The translations under genes were made by a program, and so were the position numbers. The notes under the pieces were generated by a model. The model saw only the letters and a list, made by a program, of their open reading frames with translations. It did not search any database and was not told the origin of the DNA. Source: Actinocorallia populi (GTDB taxonomy: Bacteria > Actinomycetota > Actinomycetes > Streptosporangiales > Streptosporangiaceae). From it: a DNA stretch of 64,000 nt. Numbering within the stretch: position 1 is the first letter of the stretch; every line of letters starts with the position of its first letter. The stretch covers positions 372,001 through 436,000 of the forward strand of contig NZ_PVZV01000006.1 of NCBI RefSeq assembly GCF_002995495.1, given 5' to 3'. Of this stretch, positions 36,055-44,425 are shown piece by piece.

Positions 36055-37019
36055 GCCGCGGCCTCCGTGAACTCGAAGAAGACGTCGTCGAGGGTGGGGG
36101 TGCGCAGCGCCACGTGCTCGACGGCGATGTCCGCGCGGTGCAGCAGGTCCAGCGTGTGGCGCAGGTGGTCGGGGCCCTGGACGGCCAGCGTGACCTCGCG
36201 CGCCCCCGTGTCCGGGGGTGCTCCGGCCGCGCCGCCGGCCGCCGTCTCGCCGAGCGCGGACCTGGCGCGCGATACGTCCTCGGGCCGGGCCAGGCGCAGG
36301 ACCAGGCGTTCGGTGCCGACCTGGCGCTTCAGGGCGGCGGGGGAGTCGTCGGCCACGACGCGGCCGCCGTTGATGACCACGACGCGGTCGGCGAGCTGGT
36401 CGGCCTCCTCCAGGTACTGCGTGGTGAGCAGGATGGTGGTGCCGGAGGCCAGCAGTTCGCGGATCACCGACCACAGCTCGGCCCTGCTGCGCGGGTCGAG
36501 CCCGGTCGTGGGCTCGTCGAGGAAGAGGATCCGCGGCTGCGACACCATGCTCGCCGCCAGGTCGAGCCGCCGCCGCATCCCGCCGGAGTAGGCCGCGACC
36601 CGCCGGTTCGCGGCCGCGGCCAGGTCGAAGCGCTCCAGGAGCTCCTGCGCCCGCTGCCGCGCCTGCCGCCGGCCCAGGTGGTACAGGCCCGCGAACAGCT
36701 CCAGGTTCTCCCGCCCCGTGAGCAGATCGTCCACCGTGGCCTGCTGGGAGGTCAGGCCGATCACCCGGCGCACTGCCGCGCCCTCGCGCGTGACGTCGTG
36801 CCCGCCCACCGCGGCGGTGCCGCCGTCGGGGGCGAGCAGCGTGGTCAGGATGCGCACCGTGGTGGTCTTGCCCGAGCCGTTGGGGCCGAGCAGGGCCAGC
36901 AGCGAGCCGGTGGGCACGGTCAGGTCGATCCCGGCCAGCACCCGGGTCGTGCCGAAGGACTTCGTCAGTCCCCGGGCGTGAACGCCATCTGTGAATGTCG
37001 TACTGTGTATGAGCGTCAT
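36051..37019 (-). CDS. DrrA-like ABC exporter ATP-binding protein
   Basis: A 322-residue ATPase with Walker A GPNGSGKTTTVR, a Q loop in GLTSQQATVDDLLTG, signature YSGGMRRRLDLAASM and Walker B ILFLDEPTTGLD. The DrrA-type C-terminal extension ends TPTLDDVFFEFTEAAA. With the permease it exports a hydrophobic drug or lipid, as DrrAB does for daunorubicin. The ATG lies inside a short dyad, and a TAAAACT box stands just upstream, suggesting a leaderless transcript under the divergent TetR. An alternative upstream ATG at 37037 (MHYFKTMTL) adds six residues. Confidence 0.92.
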   Translation of the reverse strand: MTLIHSTTFTDGVHARGLTKSFGTTRVLAGIDLTVPTGSLLALLGPNGSGKTTTVRILTTLLAPDGGTAAVGGHDVTREGAAVRRVIGLTSQQATVDDLLTGRENLELFAGLYHLGRRQARQRAQELLERFDLAAAANRRVAAYSGGMRRRLDLAASMVSQPRILFLDEPTTGLDPRSRAELWSVIRELLASGTTILLTTQYLEEADQLADRVVVINGGRVVADDSPAALKRQVGTERLVLRLARPEDVSRARSALGETAAGGAAGAPPDTGAREVTLAVQGPDHLRHTLDLLHRADIAVEHVALRTPTLDDVFFEFTEAAA

Positions 37020-37020
37020 A
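37008..37020. promoter_or_regulatory. Short dyad over the DrrA-like start codon
   Basis: TATGA-GCG-TCATA lies across the first codons of the ATPase gene, next to TTTTAAA, in the 49-base gap shared with the divergent TetR gene. It is a candidate TetR operator but only 13 bases long. Confidence 0.4.
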
Positions 37021-37068
37021 GTTTTAAAGTAGTGCACAATCCTGGGAGCCGGTCAAGGAGGAATCTCG

Positions 37069-37824
37069 ATGGCGCAGGAGCGGCGGTTGCCGTCCGTGTT
37101 GGAGCGCATGTGGGGGCGCGAGCCGGTGACGCGCCGGGGGCCGCGGCCGCGGCTGGACCTGGCCGCGATCACCGCCGCCGCCATCGAGATCGCCGACGCC
37201 GAGGGCCTGGCCGGTGTCTCCATGGCGGCCGTCGCCTCACGGGTCGGGGTGGCGGCGACGGCGCTCTACCGGTACGTGGACAGCAAGGAGGACCTGCTCA
37301 CCGCCATGGCCGACGGCGTCGCCCCGCCGCCGCCCGAGCCGGCGGGCATGCACTGGCGCGACTACCTCGCCCTGTGGACCCGGACCCACCGCGACCTCGT
37401 GCTGGAGCACCCGTGGGTGCTGTCCGTCGGCGCGTTCGTCCCGCCGCTGGGCCCGCGGAGGCTGCTGTGGCTCGACCGCGTGCTGGCCTCCCTCGACGGC
37501 ACGGGGCTCGACGACGGCGAGAAGATCAACGTGGCCACCACCCTGACCGGGTACGCGCTCACCGACGCCGCGATCATCCACAGCGCCAGGAGCGGTGACC
37601 CGCAGATGGAGGACGCGGCGATCACCGGAGCCGCCGACTACGGCGAGGTGCTCGCCGGCCTGCTCGACCCCGAGGCCTACCCGGCCCTGTCGGCCGCGAT
37701 GCGCTCGGGCGCCATGCGCGGCGCCGAAGGCTGGGTGGACGACGCCGACTTCGTCTTCGGCCTCGACCTGCTGCTCGACGGCGTCGAGGCCCTGATCAGG
37801 CGAAGGGCGCCGGGCCCGGCCTAG
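37069..37824 (+). CDS. TetR-family regulator (TetR_C type) divergent from the DrrAB-like exporter
   Basis: A 251-residue regulator with HTH LDLAAITAAAIEIADAEGLA, then GVSMAAVASRVGVAATALYRYVDSKEDLL, and a TetR_C-like helical domain (WRDYLALWTRTHRDLVLEHPWV). It is preceded by AAGGAGGAA, a strong ribosome site. The N-terminal extension (LPSVLERMWGREPVTRRGPRPRLD) is typical of regulators beside DrrAB-type pumps. It probably represses the divergent exporter and is released by the exported compound. Confidence 0.93.
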   Translation: MAQERRLPSVLERMWGREPVTRRGPRPRLDLAAITAAAIEIADAEGLAGVSMAAVASRVGVAATALYRYVDSKEDLLTAMADGVAPPPPEPAGMHWRDYLALWTRTHRDLVLEHPWVLSVGAFVPPLGPRRLLWLDRVLASLDGTGLDDGEKINVATTLTGYALTDAAIIHSARSGDPQMEDAAITGAADYGEVLAGLLDPEAYPALSAAMRSGAMRGAEGWVDDADFVFGLDLLLDGVEALIRRRAPGPA

Positions 37825-37844
37825 CCTGCCGAGGCAGGCGATCG

Positions 37845-38873
37845 TCAGTCGTGTGCCGTCGCCCGGTCGGGGGTCGTGCCTCCGGGTTCTTTCTGGAAGG
37901 TGGCGTACAGCCACCACAGGGAGGGCAGCAGGAGGAGGGAGCCCACGGCCAGGGAGCCGAGGGTGGCGGCCAGGACGGCGTCGGTCGCGGCGGCGTCCCG
38001 GACGGTGACGCCCGGCAGGAGCCGCGGGTACTGGCCCAGGGCCCAGCCCCACAGCAGGCCGGTGACGGCGAGGGCGGCCGTGACGCGCACGGCGCGGTAG
38101 GCGCGCCACCACAGCAGGGGGAGTGAGACGATCCCGGCCGCGACCGACAGGAGCAGCAGGGGCAGTGCCTTGCCGGAGGTCAGCTCGGTGAACAGCCGGG
38201 GGGCGTCGGCGTGCAGCACCAGCAGTCCCGCGGCCGACAGCAGCCCGGTGACGGTCCCGGCGAGCAGGGCGCGGTGGCGGAAGGTCTCGGCCAGCTCCTC
38301 GTCCCCGCCCCGCTGCGCGTCGCGGGTCAGGTAGACGGCGGCCAGGTAGGCGGCGGTGCCCACGGCCAGGGCGCCGCTGATGAGCGAGGTGGGGTTGAGC
38401 CAGCTGGTGAGCAGGTCGCCCGCCGCGATGCCGGGCGGCACCCGTCCGGAGGCGATCGCGCCGGCGACGGTGCCCAGGAAGAAGGGGGTGAACACGGAGG
38501 AGAACGCGAACGCGGCGCCGAACAGGCGCTGCTGCCACAGCAGGGTGCTGGCCTTGCGGAAGGCGAACGCGGCGCCGCGGGCGATGATGCCCAGCGCCGC
38601 CAGGGTCAGCGGGATGTAGAGGGTCGAGGCGATCGCGGCGAACACCGCGGGCACGCCCGTCCAGGCCATCACGATGACGAAGATCAGCCAGACGTGGTTG
38701 GTCTCCCAGACGGGGCCGATGGAGTGCTCGATCGTGTCGCGTTGCGGCCGCCCCCGTTCGGCGGTTCCCGCCAGCAGGTCCCATATCCCGCCGCCGAAGT
38801 CGGCGCCCCCGAACAGCACGTAGGCGGTCAGCCCGATCCAAAGTACGACCAGCAGGATCTCGGCCAGCGGCAT
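37845..38873 (-). CDS. cydB: Cytochrome bd ubiquinol/menaquinol oxidase subunit II
   Basis: A 342-residue membrane protein with the CydB N-terminus (LLVVLWIGLTAYVLFGGADF, then GGGIWDLLAG), HSIGPVWETNHVWLIFV with its conserved Trp and His, and about eight helices. It follows cydA after 2 bases. It supports the high-affinity menaquinol oxidase that reduces oxygen without proton pumping. No cydDC genes follow in this window, so the ABC-type assembly factors would have to be elsewhere. Confidence 0.95.
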   Translation of the reverse strand: MPLAEILLVVLWIGLTAYVLFGGADFGGGIWDLLAGTAERGRPQRDTIEHSIGPVWETNHVWLIFVIVMAWTGVPAVFAAIASTLYIPLTLAALGIIARGAAFAFRKASTLLWQQRLFGAAFAFSSVFTPFFLGTVAGAIASGRVPPGIAAGDLLTSWLNPTSLISGALAVGTAAYLAAVYLTRDAQRGGDEELAETFRHRALLAGTVTGLLSAAGLLVLHADAPRLFTELTSGKALPLLLLSVAAGIVSLPLLWWRAYRAVRVTAALAVTGLLWGWALGQYPRLLPGVTVRDAAATDAVLAATLGSLAVGSLLLLPSLWWLYATFQKEPGGTTPDRATAHD

Positions 38874-38875
38874 GG

Positions 38876-40255
38876 TCAGATCACCTTGAACTCTGCGACG
38901 TCGCGTTCCTGCGGGGCGAGCGGCACGGGCCTGTCGCGCACCATGCGCCGCAGCACGTACACGGTCGCCGCGGTCAGCACGACGTAGACGGCGCTGACGA
39001 GGACGAACCCCCAGACCAGCCCGGGGGCGGGGTTGACCGCCTCGGAGGTGCGCATGATCCCGTAGACGATCCAGGGCTGGCGGCCGACCTCGGTGACGAC
39101 CCAGCCGGCCTCCAGCGCCAGGACGGCGGCGACACCGGACAGCGCGGCGCCGCGCAGGAACCACGGGGTGGCGGGCAGGTCGCGGCGGCGCCACCAGGAC
39201 AGGGCGAGCCAGGCCGACAGGAGCAGCAGCGCGAAACCGAGACCCACCATGATCTGGAAAGCCCAGTGCACCACGTTGACCGGCGGCCGGTCGGCGGGGG
39301 GAGTCTCGTTCAGCCCGATGATCTCGGCGTGGGGGTCCCAGTGCGCCAGCAGCGACAATCCGTAGGGGATCTCCAGCGAGTAGCGCAGCTCGCCGTCGAC
39401 GGCGATGCCGCCCAGATGCAGCGGGACGCCGCGGGCGGTTTCGAAGACGCCTTCCATGGCGGCCAGCTTGACCGGCTGGCTCTCGGCGACGAAGTGCGCG
39501 GCCCAGTCCCCGACGCCGATCTGCACGGGGGTGATGACCGCGGCGACGGTGAAGGGGAGGAGGAAGCCCAGGCGGTGGTAGCGGTCGCGCCGCCCGCGCA
39601 GCATCGCCACCGCGTAGACGCCGGCGATGCCGAACCCGGCGACCATGAACGCGGCCAGGATCATGTGGACGGTCTGCGGGGGAGTGGCGGGGTTGAACAT
39701 CGCCGCCCACGGGCTGACCGCCACGACGCGCCCGTCCCGCACGTCGAATCCGGTGGGGTACTGCATCCAGGCGTTGGCGGTGACGACGAAGAAGGCGCTG
39801 GCGACTCCGGCCAGCACGATGGGGATGCCCGTGAGGAGGTGCTTGCCGGGGGAGAGGCGGTCCCAGGCGTACAGGTAGACGCCCAGGAAGATGGCCTCGA
39901 TGAAGAACGCGATGCCCTCGAGCGCGAACGGCAGCCCGATGACCTGGCCGTAGACGCCCATCAGGCCGGGCCACAGCAGTCCCATCTCGAACGAGAGGAT
40001 GGTGCCCGAGACCGCGCCGACGGCGAAGAGCACGCCCATCGCCCTGCCCCAGCGGCGGGCCAGCAGCCGGTAGTTCACGTCCCCGGTGCGGTGCCCGCGC
40101 CATTCGGCGAGCAGGGTGATGGCCGGCATGCCCACGCCGAGGCAGGCGACGACGATGTGCCAGCCGAGGGAGAGGGCCATCTGCATGCGGGCCGCGCCGA
40201 GATCGGCCGCGGCGACGGCCGCCAGGCCGTGGTGATCGAGCACAGCGGTCTGCAT
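38876..40255 (-). CDS. cydA: Cytochrome bd ubiquinol/menaquinol oxidase subunit I
   Basis: The haem-bearing subunit: haem b595 His in MQMALSLGWHIVVACLGVGM, haem b558 ligands (the later His/Met pair), the quinol-loop segment with GLSLLAHWDPHAEIIGLNE, and the GRQPW motif (EVGRQPWIVYGIMRT). The Q loop is short, as in Gram-positive CydA. The start at 40255 is preferred for N-terminal length; an upstream ATG at 40303 adds 16 residues. A 15-base dyad CTTTAC-TGC-GTAAAG at 40310-40324 lies just beyond and may be the promoter-proximal operator. With cydB it forms a two-gene unit transcribed after the PhyH gene. Confidence 0.94.
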   Translation of the reverse strand: MQTAVLDHHGLAAVAAADLGAARMQMALSLGWHIVVACLGVGMPAITLLAEWRGHRTGDVNYRLLARRWGRAMGVLFAVGAVSGTILSFEMGLLWPGLMGVYGQVIGLPFALEGIAFFIEAIFLGVYLYAWDRLSPGKHLLTGIPIVLAGVASAFFVVTANAWMQYPTGFDVRDGRVVAVSPWAAMFNPATPPQTVHMILAAFMVAGFGIAGVYAVAMLRGRRDRYHRLGFLLPFTVAAVITPVQIGVGDWAAHFVAESQPVKLAAMEGVFETARGVPLHLGGIAVDGELRYSLEIPYGLSLLAHWDPHAEIIGLNETPPADRPPVNVVHWAFQIMVGLGFALLLLSAWLALSWWRRRDLPATPWFLRGAALSGVAAVLALEAGWVVTEVGRQPWIVYGIMRTSEAVNPAPGLVWGFVLVSAVYVVLTAATVYVLRRMVRDRPVPLAPQERDVAEFKVI

Positions 40256-40374
40256 TGCCGCTGCGGGCGCGCTGACACGTGCGGCCGGGAAACCTCGACC
40301 CATCCCTTACTTTACTGCGTAAAGGCGCCGGGCGGATTTCACCGCTGAGAATCAGACCAAAAAGGACTGAAGAC

Positions 40375-41118
40375 TCATCTACCCAGATGGCCCTCCTCGG
40401 CGATGGCGCGGGCCAGCGCACTGCGTCCTTGCGGGGTCAGGGGTTCGGCCAGCGGAACGGGGGCCTGGGACATGAACCTCGGCTCGTGGCCCCGGTGCTC
40501 GTCGGCGGCGTGGACGGTGAAGGGGTGCACCAGGTACATGTCGCCCGCCCGGCCCGTCGCGTAGGCCGACGGCCGGTGGGAGCTGGCCGCGTCCACCAGC
40601 GGCCCGGCCTCGAACGGGTCGAGGACGCGGCCGGCCATGGCCGCGGCCGCGTCGCGGTGCGATCCGATCCGGATGCGGGTCGGCGCGTCGTCGGGGCCGA
40701 CGTCCGACAGCAGGGTCAGCAGCAGCATCGTCTCCGGTTCCCCGCTGCACAGGTAGGTGCCGTCCGGTTGCGGCGCGTTGGCGTCGATGTGCCATCCCCG
40801 GTCGTCGGCGACGGGGGGCAGGGGGAACCGGACGGGCGTCATGCCGAGTGAGCCGCGGGGGTGCCAGCCGCCGGCCCCGCAGAGCCCGTCCAGCGCCTCG
40901 GCCAGCCGCGGGCTTCGGACGATCTGTCCGAAGGGCCCTTCGCCGGTGAGGTCCGAGGTCCAGACGACCGGCTCCTTCCAGCCGGAGGGATCCTGCGGCG
41001 ACAGGCCGATCCGCCGCCACAGCAGCGCCCTGGCGGCGTCGGCGGTCTCCGGGGGGACCGCCGCCTCCAGCTTGACGAATCCGTCGGTGATGAATCGATC
41101 GATGTCGATGACACTCAT
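40375..41118 (-). CDS. Phytanoyl-CoA dioxygenase (PhyH)-family protein
   Basis: A 247-residue Fe(II)/2-oxoglutarate oxygenase-like protein: a double-stranded beta-helix with the metal triad H-x-D in DRGWHIDANAP and the distal His in YLVHPFTVHAA, and a C-terminal Arg (HEPRFMSQAP) for 2-oxoglutarate. Relatives hydroxylate small acids, CoA esters or secondary metabolites. It lies just upstream of cydA on the same strand (about 120 bases). A ribosome site is weak; the ATG gives MSVIDIDRFITDGFVKLE, the usual N-terminus. Confidence 0.85.
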   Translation of the reverse strand: MSVIDIDRFITDGFVKLEAAVPPETADAARALLWRRIGLSPQDPSGWKEPVVWTSDLTGEGPFGQIVRSPRLAEALDGLCGAGGWHPRGSLGMTPVRFPLPPVADDRGWHIDANAPQPDGTYLCSGEPETMLLLTLLSDVGPDDAPTRIRIGSHRDAAAAMAGRVLDPFEAGPLVDAASSHRPSAYATGRAGDMYLVHPFTVHAADEHRGHEPRFMSQAPVPLAEPLTPQGRSALARAIAEEGHLGR

Positions 41119-41219
41119 ATCCGACACGTTAACGACCGTGTCCACTGAAAAAACGGGGTGATCGCGGCCGGTGCCGCGTAGGCCGTCGGGGTCCGGGATC
41201 CTCGAGCGCGCGGCGAGGC

Positions 41220-41252
41220 GCCGCCGCGCCGCTCCGCAGGCGGCGCGGCGGC
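41220..41252 (-). terminator. Strong GC hairpin after helR
   Basis: Thirteen-base perfect arms (GCCGCCGCGCCGC and its complement) surround a 7-base loop, 15 bases beyond the helR stop on its strand. Confidence 0.65.
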
Positions 41253-41267
41253 ACTTCGCCGGTGGGG

Positions 41268-43433
41268 TCAGGGGGTCGTGAGGATGGCGAGGCGCTGGGT
41301 CGCGCGTGTCATCGCGACATAGCGGTCGACCGCTCCTTCGATTCCTTCGCCGAGGTTCTGCGGGTCGACGAGGACGACCAGGTCGAACTCGAGTCCCTTG
41401 GCCAGCTCGGGGGTCAGCGACCGGACGCGGGACGTCTCCCGGAACGCGGGGTCGCCGATGACGCAGGCGGTGCCGTCGGCGTGTTCGGCGAGCCAGCCGT
41501 CGAGGAGGGGCGCCAGGTCCGATGCGGGTCCGTGGTGGACGGGGACGCCGGAGCTGCGGATGGAGGTCGGCACGTTGGCGTCGGGGAGCGCGGCCCGGAT
41601 GACCGGCTCGGCTTCGGCCATGACCTCCTCCGGGGTCCGGTAGTTGATGCTCAGGGAGGCCAGTTCGATCTGGTCGAGTCCGATCCGCTCGAGCCTCTCG
41701 CGCCACGACTCGGTGAACCCGTGCCTGGCCTGGGCGCGGTCGCCGACGATGGTGAAGCTCCGGGACGGGCAGCGGAGCAGCAGCATCTGCCACTGCGCGT
41801 CGGTGAGCTCCTGGGCCTCGTCCACGACGATGTGCGCGAACGGGCCGGCGAGCAGGTCCGGGTCGGCGTCGGGCAGCACGGTCTCGTCGATCAGGCTGAT
41901 CTGCGCGTCCTGCCCGCGCAGCATCGTCACCAGTCCTTCGCCGCTCTCGTCCGGGTCGGCTCTTTCGGCGGCTTCGACGAGGGTCTCGACGACCTGGGCC
42001 ATGTGCTCGCGCTGGGCGGTGAGGGCCGCCTCGCGCCGGCGCCTGTGCCGTGCCGCCTCGGGGTCGCCGAGCCGTTGGCGGGCGGCGTCCAGGAGGGGCA
42101 GGTCGGACACCGTCCAGGCCTGGGCGTTCTCGCGCTGTAGTTTGCGTACCTCGTCGGGGCTGAGCCAGGGGGCGCACATCCGCAGGTAGGCGGGTACGGT
42201 CCACAGGTCTCCGACGAGGTCGGACGCTTCGATCAGCGGCCATGCGTTGTTGAGGGCGGTGAGCAGTTCCCTGTTCTGCAGCAGGGACTTGCGGAGCAGT
42301 CCGGGCGGGGCGTCGCCGTCGTGGTTGTCCGTCAGGATGGTGACCAGTTCTTCCAGGATCCGGTCGCGTGCCTGGTTGTGGGGGGTGCCGGGGTCGGGTG
42401 CGGCGAACGCCTCGGCCCAGTCCTCGGCGCTCAGCCGGACGTCGGACCAGGGGGTGGTGATCGTCAGCGCCTTGGCGGGCGGGTTCTCGTAGAACCTGAC
42501 GGCCTTCTCGATCGCCTTCACCAGGTCCGCGGAGGCCTTGAGGGCGGCGACGTCCGGGTCGGTCTCCTCGGTCGCGGCGGCTCCTTCGGCGACGAGGTCG
42601 CGCAGGGTGCAGGTCTGCACGCCCTCTTCGCCGAGGCTGGGCAGGACGTCGGCGACGTAGGCGAGGTAGGGCTGGTGGGGGCCGACGAACAGCACGCCGC
42701 CGCGGCGGTGGCCGAGGCGGGGGTCGGAGTACAGGAGGTAGGCGGAGCGGTGCAGGGCGACGACGGTCTTGCCCGTGCCGGGGCCGCCGTCGACGACGAG
42801 GGCGCCGCGGGATCCCGCGCGGATGATGGCGTCCTGGTCGGCCTGGATGGTGCCGAGCACGTCCCGCATCCGGGCCGACCGGTGGGCGCCCAGGCTGGCG
42901 ATGAAGGCGGACTGGTCGTCGAGCGCGGTGTGGCCCTGGAGTCCTTCGGGGGTGAACACCTCGTCCCAGTAGTCGCTGATCCTTCCGCGGGTCCAGCGGT
43001 ACCTGCGGCGGCTGGCCAGGCCCATCGGGCGGGCGTGGGTCGCGCCGAAGAACGGTTCGGCGGCGGGGGAGCGCCAGTCGAGCAGGAGGCGGCGGCCGGT
43101 GTCGTCGGTGAGGCCGAGCCGTCCGACGTACACGGGTTCGGGGTCGTCCGCGCCGACCATGTGGCCGAGGCACAGGTCGAGGCCGAAGCGGCGCAGGGTG
43201 CGCAGGCGGGCGGTCAGCCGGTGGATCTCCATGTCGCGGTCCATGGCGGCCTGTCCGGTGCCGCCGGGTGTTCTGCGCAGGGCGTCGAGGCGGTCGGACA
43301 GGGCGGCGATCGAACGTTCGAGGCTTTGCGCGATGGCCGCGAAGTGGCGTTCGTCTCCGGTGATCAGCGCGGGGTCGGCTTTGGGGGCGAGGTGTTCGGG
43401 AAGGTCGAACGCGCTGGTGTGCAGAGGGTTCAT
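41268..43433 (-). CDS. helR: HelR-type RNA polymerase-recycling UvrD-like helicase (rifamycin protection)
   Basis: A 721-residue superfamily 1 protein of the HelD/HelR branch. It has an N-terminal coiled segment (TGQAAMDRDMEIHRLTARLR), YVGRLGLTDDTGRRLLLDWR, SPAAEPFFGATHARPMGL, Walker A GGPGTGKTVVALHRSAY, Walker B HIVVDEAQELTDAQWQML, and C-terminal motifs SINYRTPEEV and YVAMTRATQRLAIL. HelR displaces rifamycins from RNA polymerase in Streptomyces. The call rests on length and layout plus the RAE motif in its leader (see that entry), which is characteristic of rifamycin-inducible genes. It works in the cytoplasm on stalled or inhibited polymerase. A HelD-like general function cannot be excluded. 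Confidence 0.88.
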   Translation of the reverse strand: MNPLHTSAFDLPEHLAPKADPALITGDERHFAAIAQSLERSIAALSDRLDALRRTPGGTGQAAMDRDMEIHRLTARLRTLRRFGLDLCLGHMVGADDPEPVYVGRLGLTDDTGRRLLLDWRSPAAEPFFGATHARPMGLASRRRYRWTRGRISDYWDEVFTPEGLQGHTALDDQSAFIASLGAHRSARMRDVLGTIQADQDAIIRAGSRGALVVDGGPGTGKTVVALHRSAYLLYSDPRLGHRRGGVLFVGPHQPYLAYVADVLPSLGEEGVQTCTLRDLVAEGAAATEETDPDVAALKASADLVKAIEKAVRFYENPPAKALTITTPWSDVRLSAEDWAEAFAAPDPGTPHNQARDRILEELVTILTDNHDGDAPPGLLRKSLLQNRELLTALNNAWPLIEASDLVGDLWTVPAYLRMCAPWLSPDEVRKLQRENAQAWTVSDLPLLDAARQRLGDPEAARHRRRREAALTAQREHMAQVVETLVEAAERADPDESGEGLVTMLRGQDAQISLIDETVLPDADPDLLAGPFAHIVVDEAQELTDAQWQMLLLRCPSRSFTIVGDRAQARHGFTESWRERLERIGLDQIELASLSINYRTPEEVMAEAEPVIRAALPDANVPTSIRSSGVPVHHGPASDLAPLLDGWLAEHADGTACVIGDPAFRETSRVRSLTPELAKGLEFDLVVLVDPQNLGEGIEGAVDRYVAMTRATQRLAILTTP

Positions 43434-43804
43434 GTCAGTGGTTCCGATCTGTGGTTCGTGGTTCTTCGGCGCGTCCGGCGCGTCCGGCGCGTCCGGGTCG
43501 TACGGGAGGGGGAGCGGGGCGCGTTCGCGGCCGTGGCGCGCGGCGCGGCGGCGTCTGCCGGGAACGGTCAGCCGTTCGGGCTCCCCGGGCGTGGTGCTCG
43601 ACCGGTGTCTCCCCGCGGCGGCTCGGCGGGGCCGCGGTCGGGGGGCTGCGGGCGGCCGTACGTCGGGGCGGTGCCGTCGCCTTCTGGCGTGCCGGCGGGG
43701 CCCGCCGCCGGCACGGCGTTCCCGTTCGACCCGGATGGCGATGGCATCGCATCCCCCCTGTTTCTTCGGTGCTCCGGCCTCGGCCGGTCATTCTGCGGTA
43801 CGAC
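43434..43804 (-). other. Long helR leader region with 9-bp tandem repeats
   Basis: About 370 bases separate the helR start from its RAE. Three perfect copies of GGACGCGCC (reading the helR strand) lie at 43468-43494, about 35-60 bases before the helR ATG. The region is Arg/Pro-coding in every frame with no recognisable small protein, although an open 118-codon frame (MTGRGRSTEE, 43435-43791) would read to within a base of helR and could be a leader peptide. Confidence 0.4.
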
Positions 43805-43827
43805 GGGGGTCTTGCCGCAAGCCCCCC
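43805..43827. promoter_or_regulatory. Rifamycin-associated element (RAE)
   Basis: Reading towards helR, the site is a run of G, the core CTTGCGGCAAG, and a run of C: GGGGGG-CTTGCGGCAAG-A-CCCCC. The conserved RAE found upstream of rifamycin-inactivating and helR genes in actinobacteria has this inverted-repeat form with the same core. It should confer rifamycin-responsive transcription on helR. Recognised from memory; exact consensus not checked. Confidence 0.85.
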
Positions 43828-43933
43828 TGTGCGCTATAAGTTGAGAGTGGAGAGGAGTGGGTACTCCTCCCTCCCCTTGATCACCCGCTGTGGACGGCTG
43901 TTTCGCCGGTCCGGGTGGATCCGTCGCCCGCTC

Positions 43934-44347
43934 CTAAGCCCGCTCTGCGGTCGCCTCGTCTTCGGGCCGTCCGGCCAGGGTACGGGCGGCCGCCGCCTCG
44001 TCGCCGTCCCATCCCCAGTGCCCGTCCTCGGGCTGCCGGGCCTGTTCGTCGATCCACCGGTTGTGCGCCTCCCAGGCGGCCTGCTTGGTGGTTCCCAGGG
44101 CGGCGCCGATCTGCGTCCACGAGGCACCGGCCCTGCGGGCCGACCGCACGGTGAGCTGGCGTCCCTGCGCCGCCTTGCGCGCGATCACCTCACCGAGCGC
44201 CAGCAGTTCCAGGGCCTCCTCCCGGGTCAACGGCTCGATGCCGTCATCGTCCGGGGAGGCCAGCGCTTCGCGGGTGCGCAGCACGTCGTGCCGGGCGACC
44301 GCGGTCGACAACGTGAACCGGCGTTCGAGGTCTTCGGGGGTCGGCAT
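43934..44347 (-). CDS. Small HTH-containing protein of unknown function
   Basis: A 137-residue protein with an N-terminal helical region (PEDLERRFTLSTAVARHDVL) and a central helix-turn-helix (LTVRSARRAGASWTQIGAAL, then GTTKQAAWEAHNRWIDEQ) that resembles sigma-like or Sir2-type small DNA-binding proteins common in actinobacteria. The acidic tail (DGHWGWDGDEAAAAR) is probably disordered. The start is 14 bases from a 34-bp palindrome that it may bind itself. No family name is certain. It lies codirectionally after an ECF41 sigma gene, 78 bases beyond its stop. Confidence 0.6.
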   Translation of the reverse strand: MPTPEDLERRFTLSTAVARHDVLRTREALASPDDDGIEPLTREEALELLALGEVIARKAAQGRQLTVRSARRAGASWTQIGAALGTTKQAAWEAHNRWIDEQARQPEDGHWGWDGDEAAAARTLAGRPEDEATAERA

Positions 44348-44360
44348 GCCCCGAGTATTT

Positions 44361-44394
44361 CGTCAAGCCAGCTTGACGTCAAGCTGGCTTGACG
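44361..44394. promoter_or_regulatory. 34-bp perfect palindrome before the small HTH gene
   Basis: Each 17-base arm is CGTCAAGCCAGCTTGAC (and complement), with no mismatch and no spacer, 13 bases before the HTH start. The arms also carry TTGACG boxes, so promoter and operator overlap. No other copy was found in the window. Confidence 0.8.
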
Positions 44395-44425
44395 CTCGGA
44401 TGCTCCGGCAGCACGGGAGCAGGGC

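Noticed and set aside
40310-40324. Rex (NADH sensor) operator before cydA.
   Set aside because: The dyad CTTTAC-TGC-GTAAAG does not match the Rex form TTGTGAA-N4-TTCACAA.
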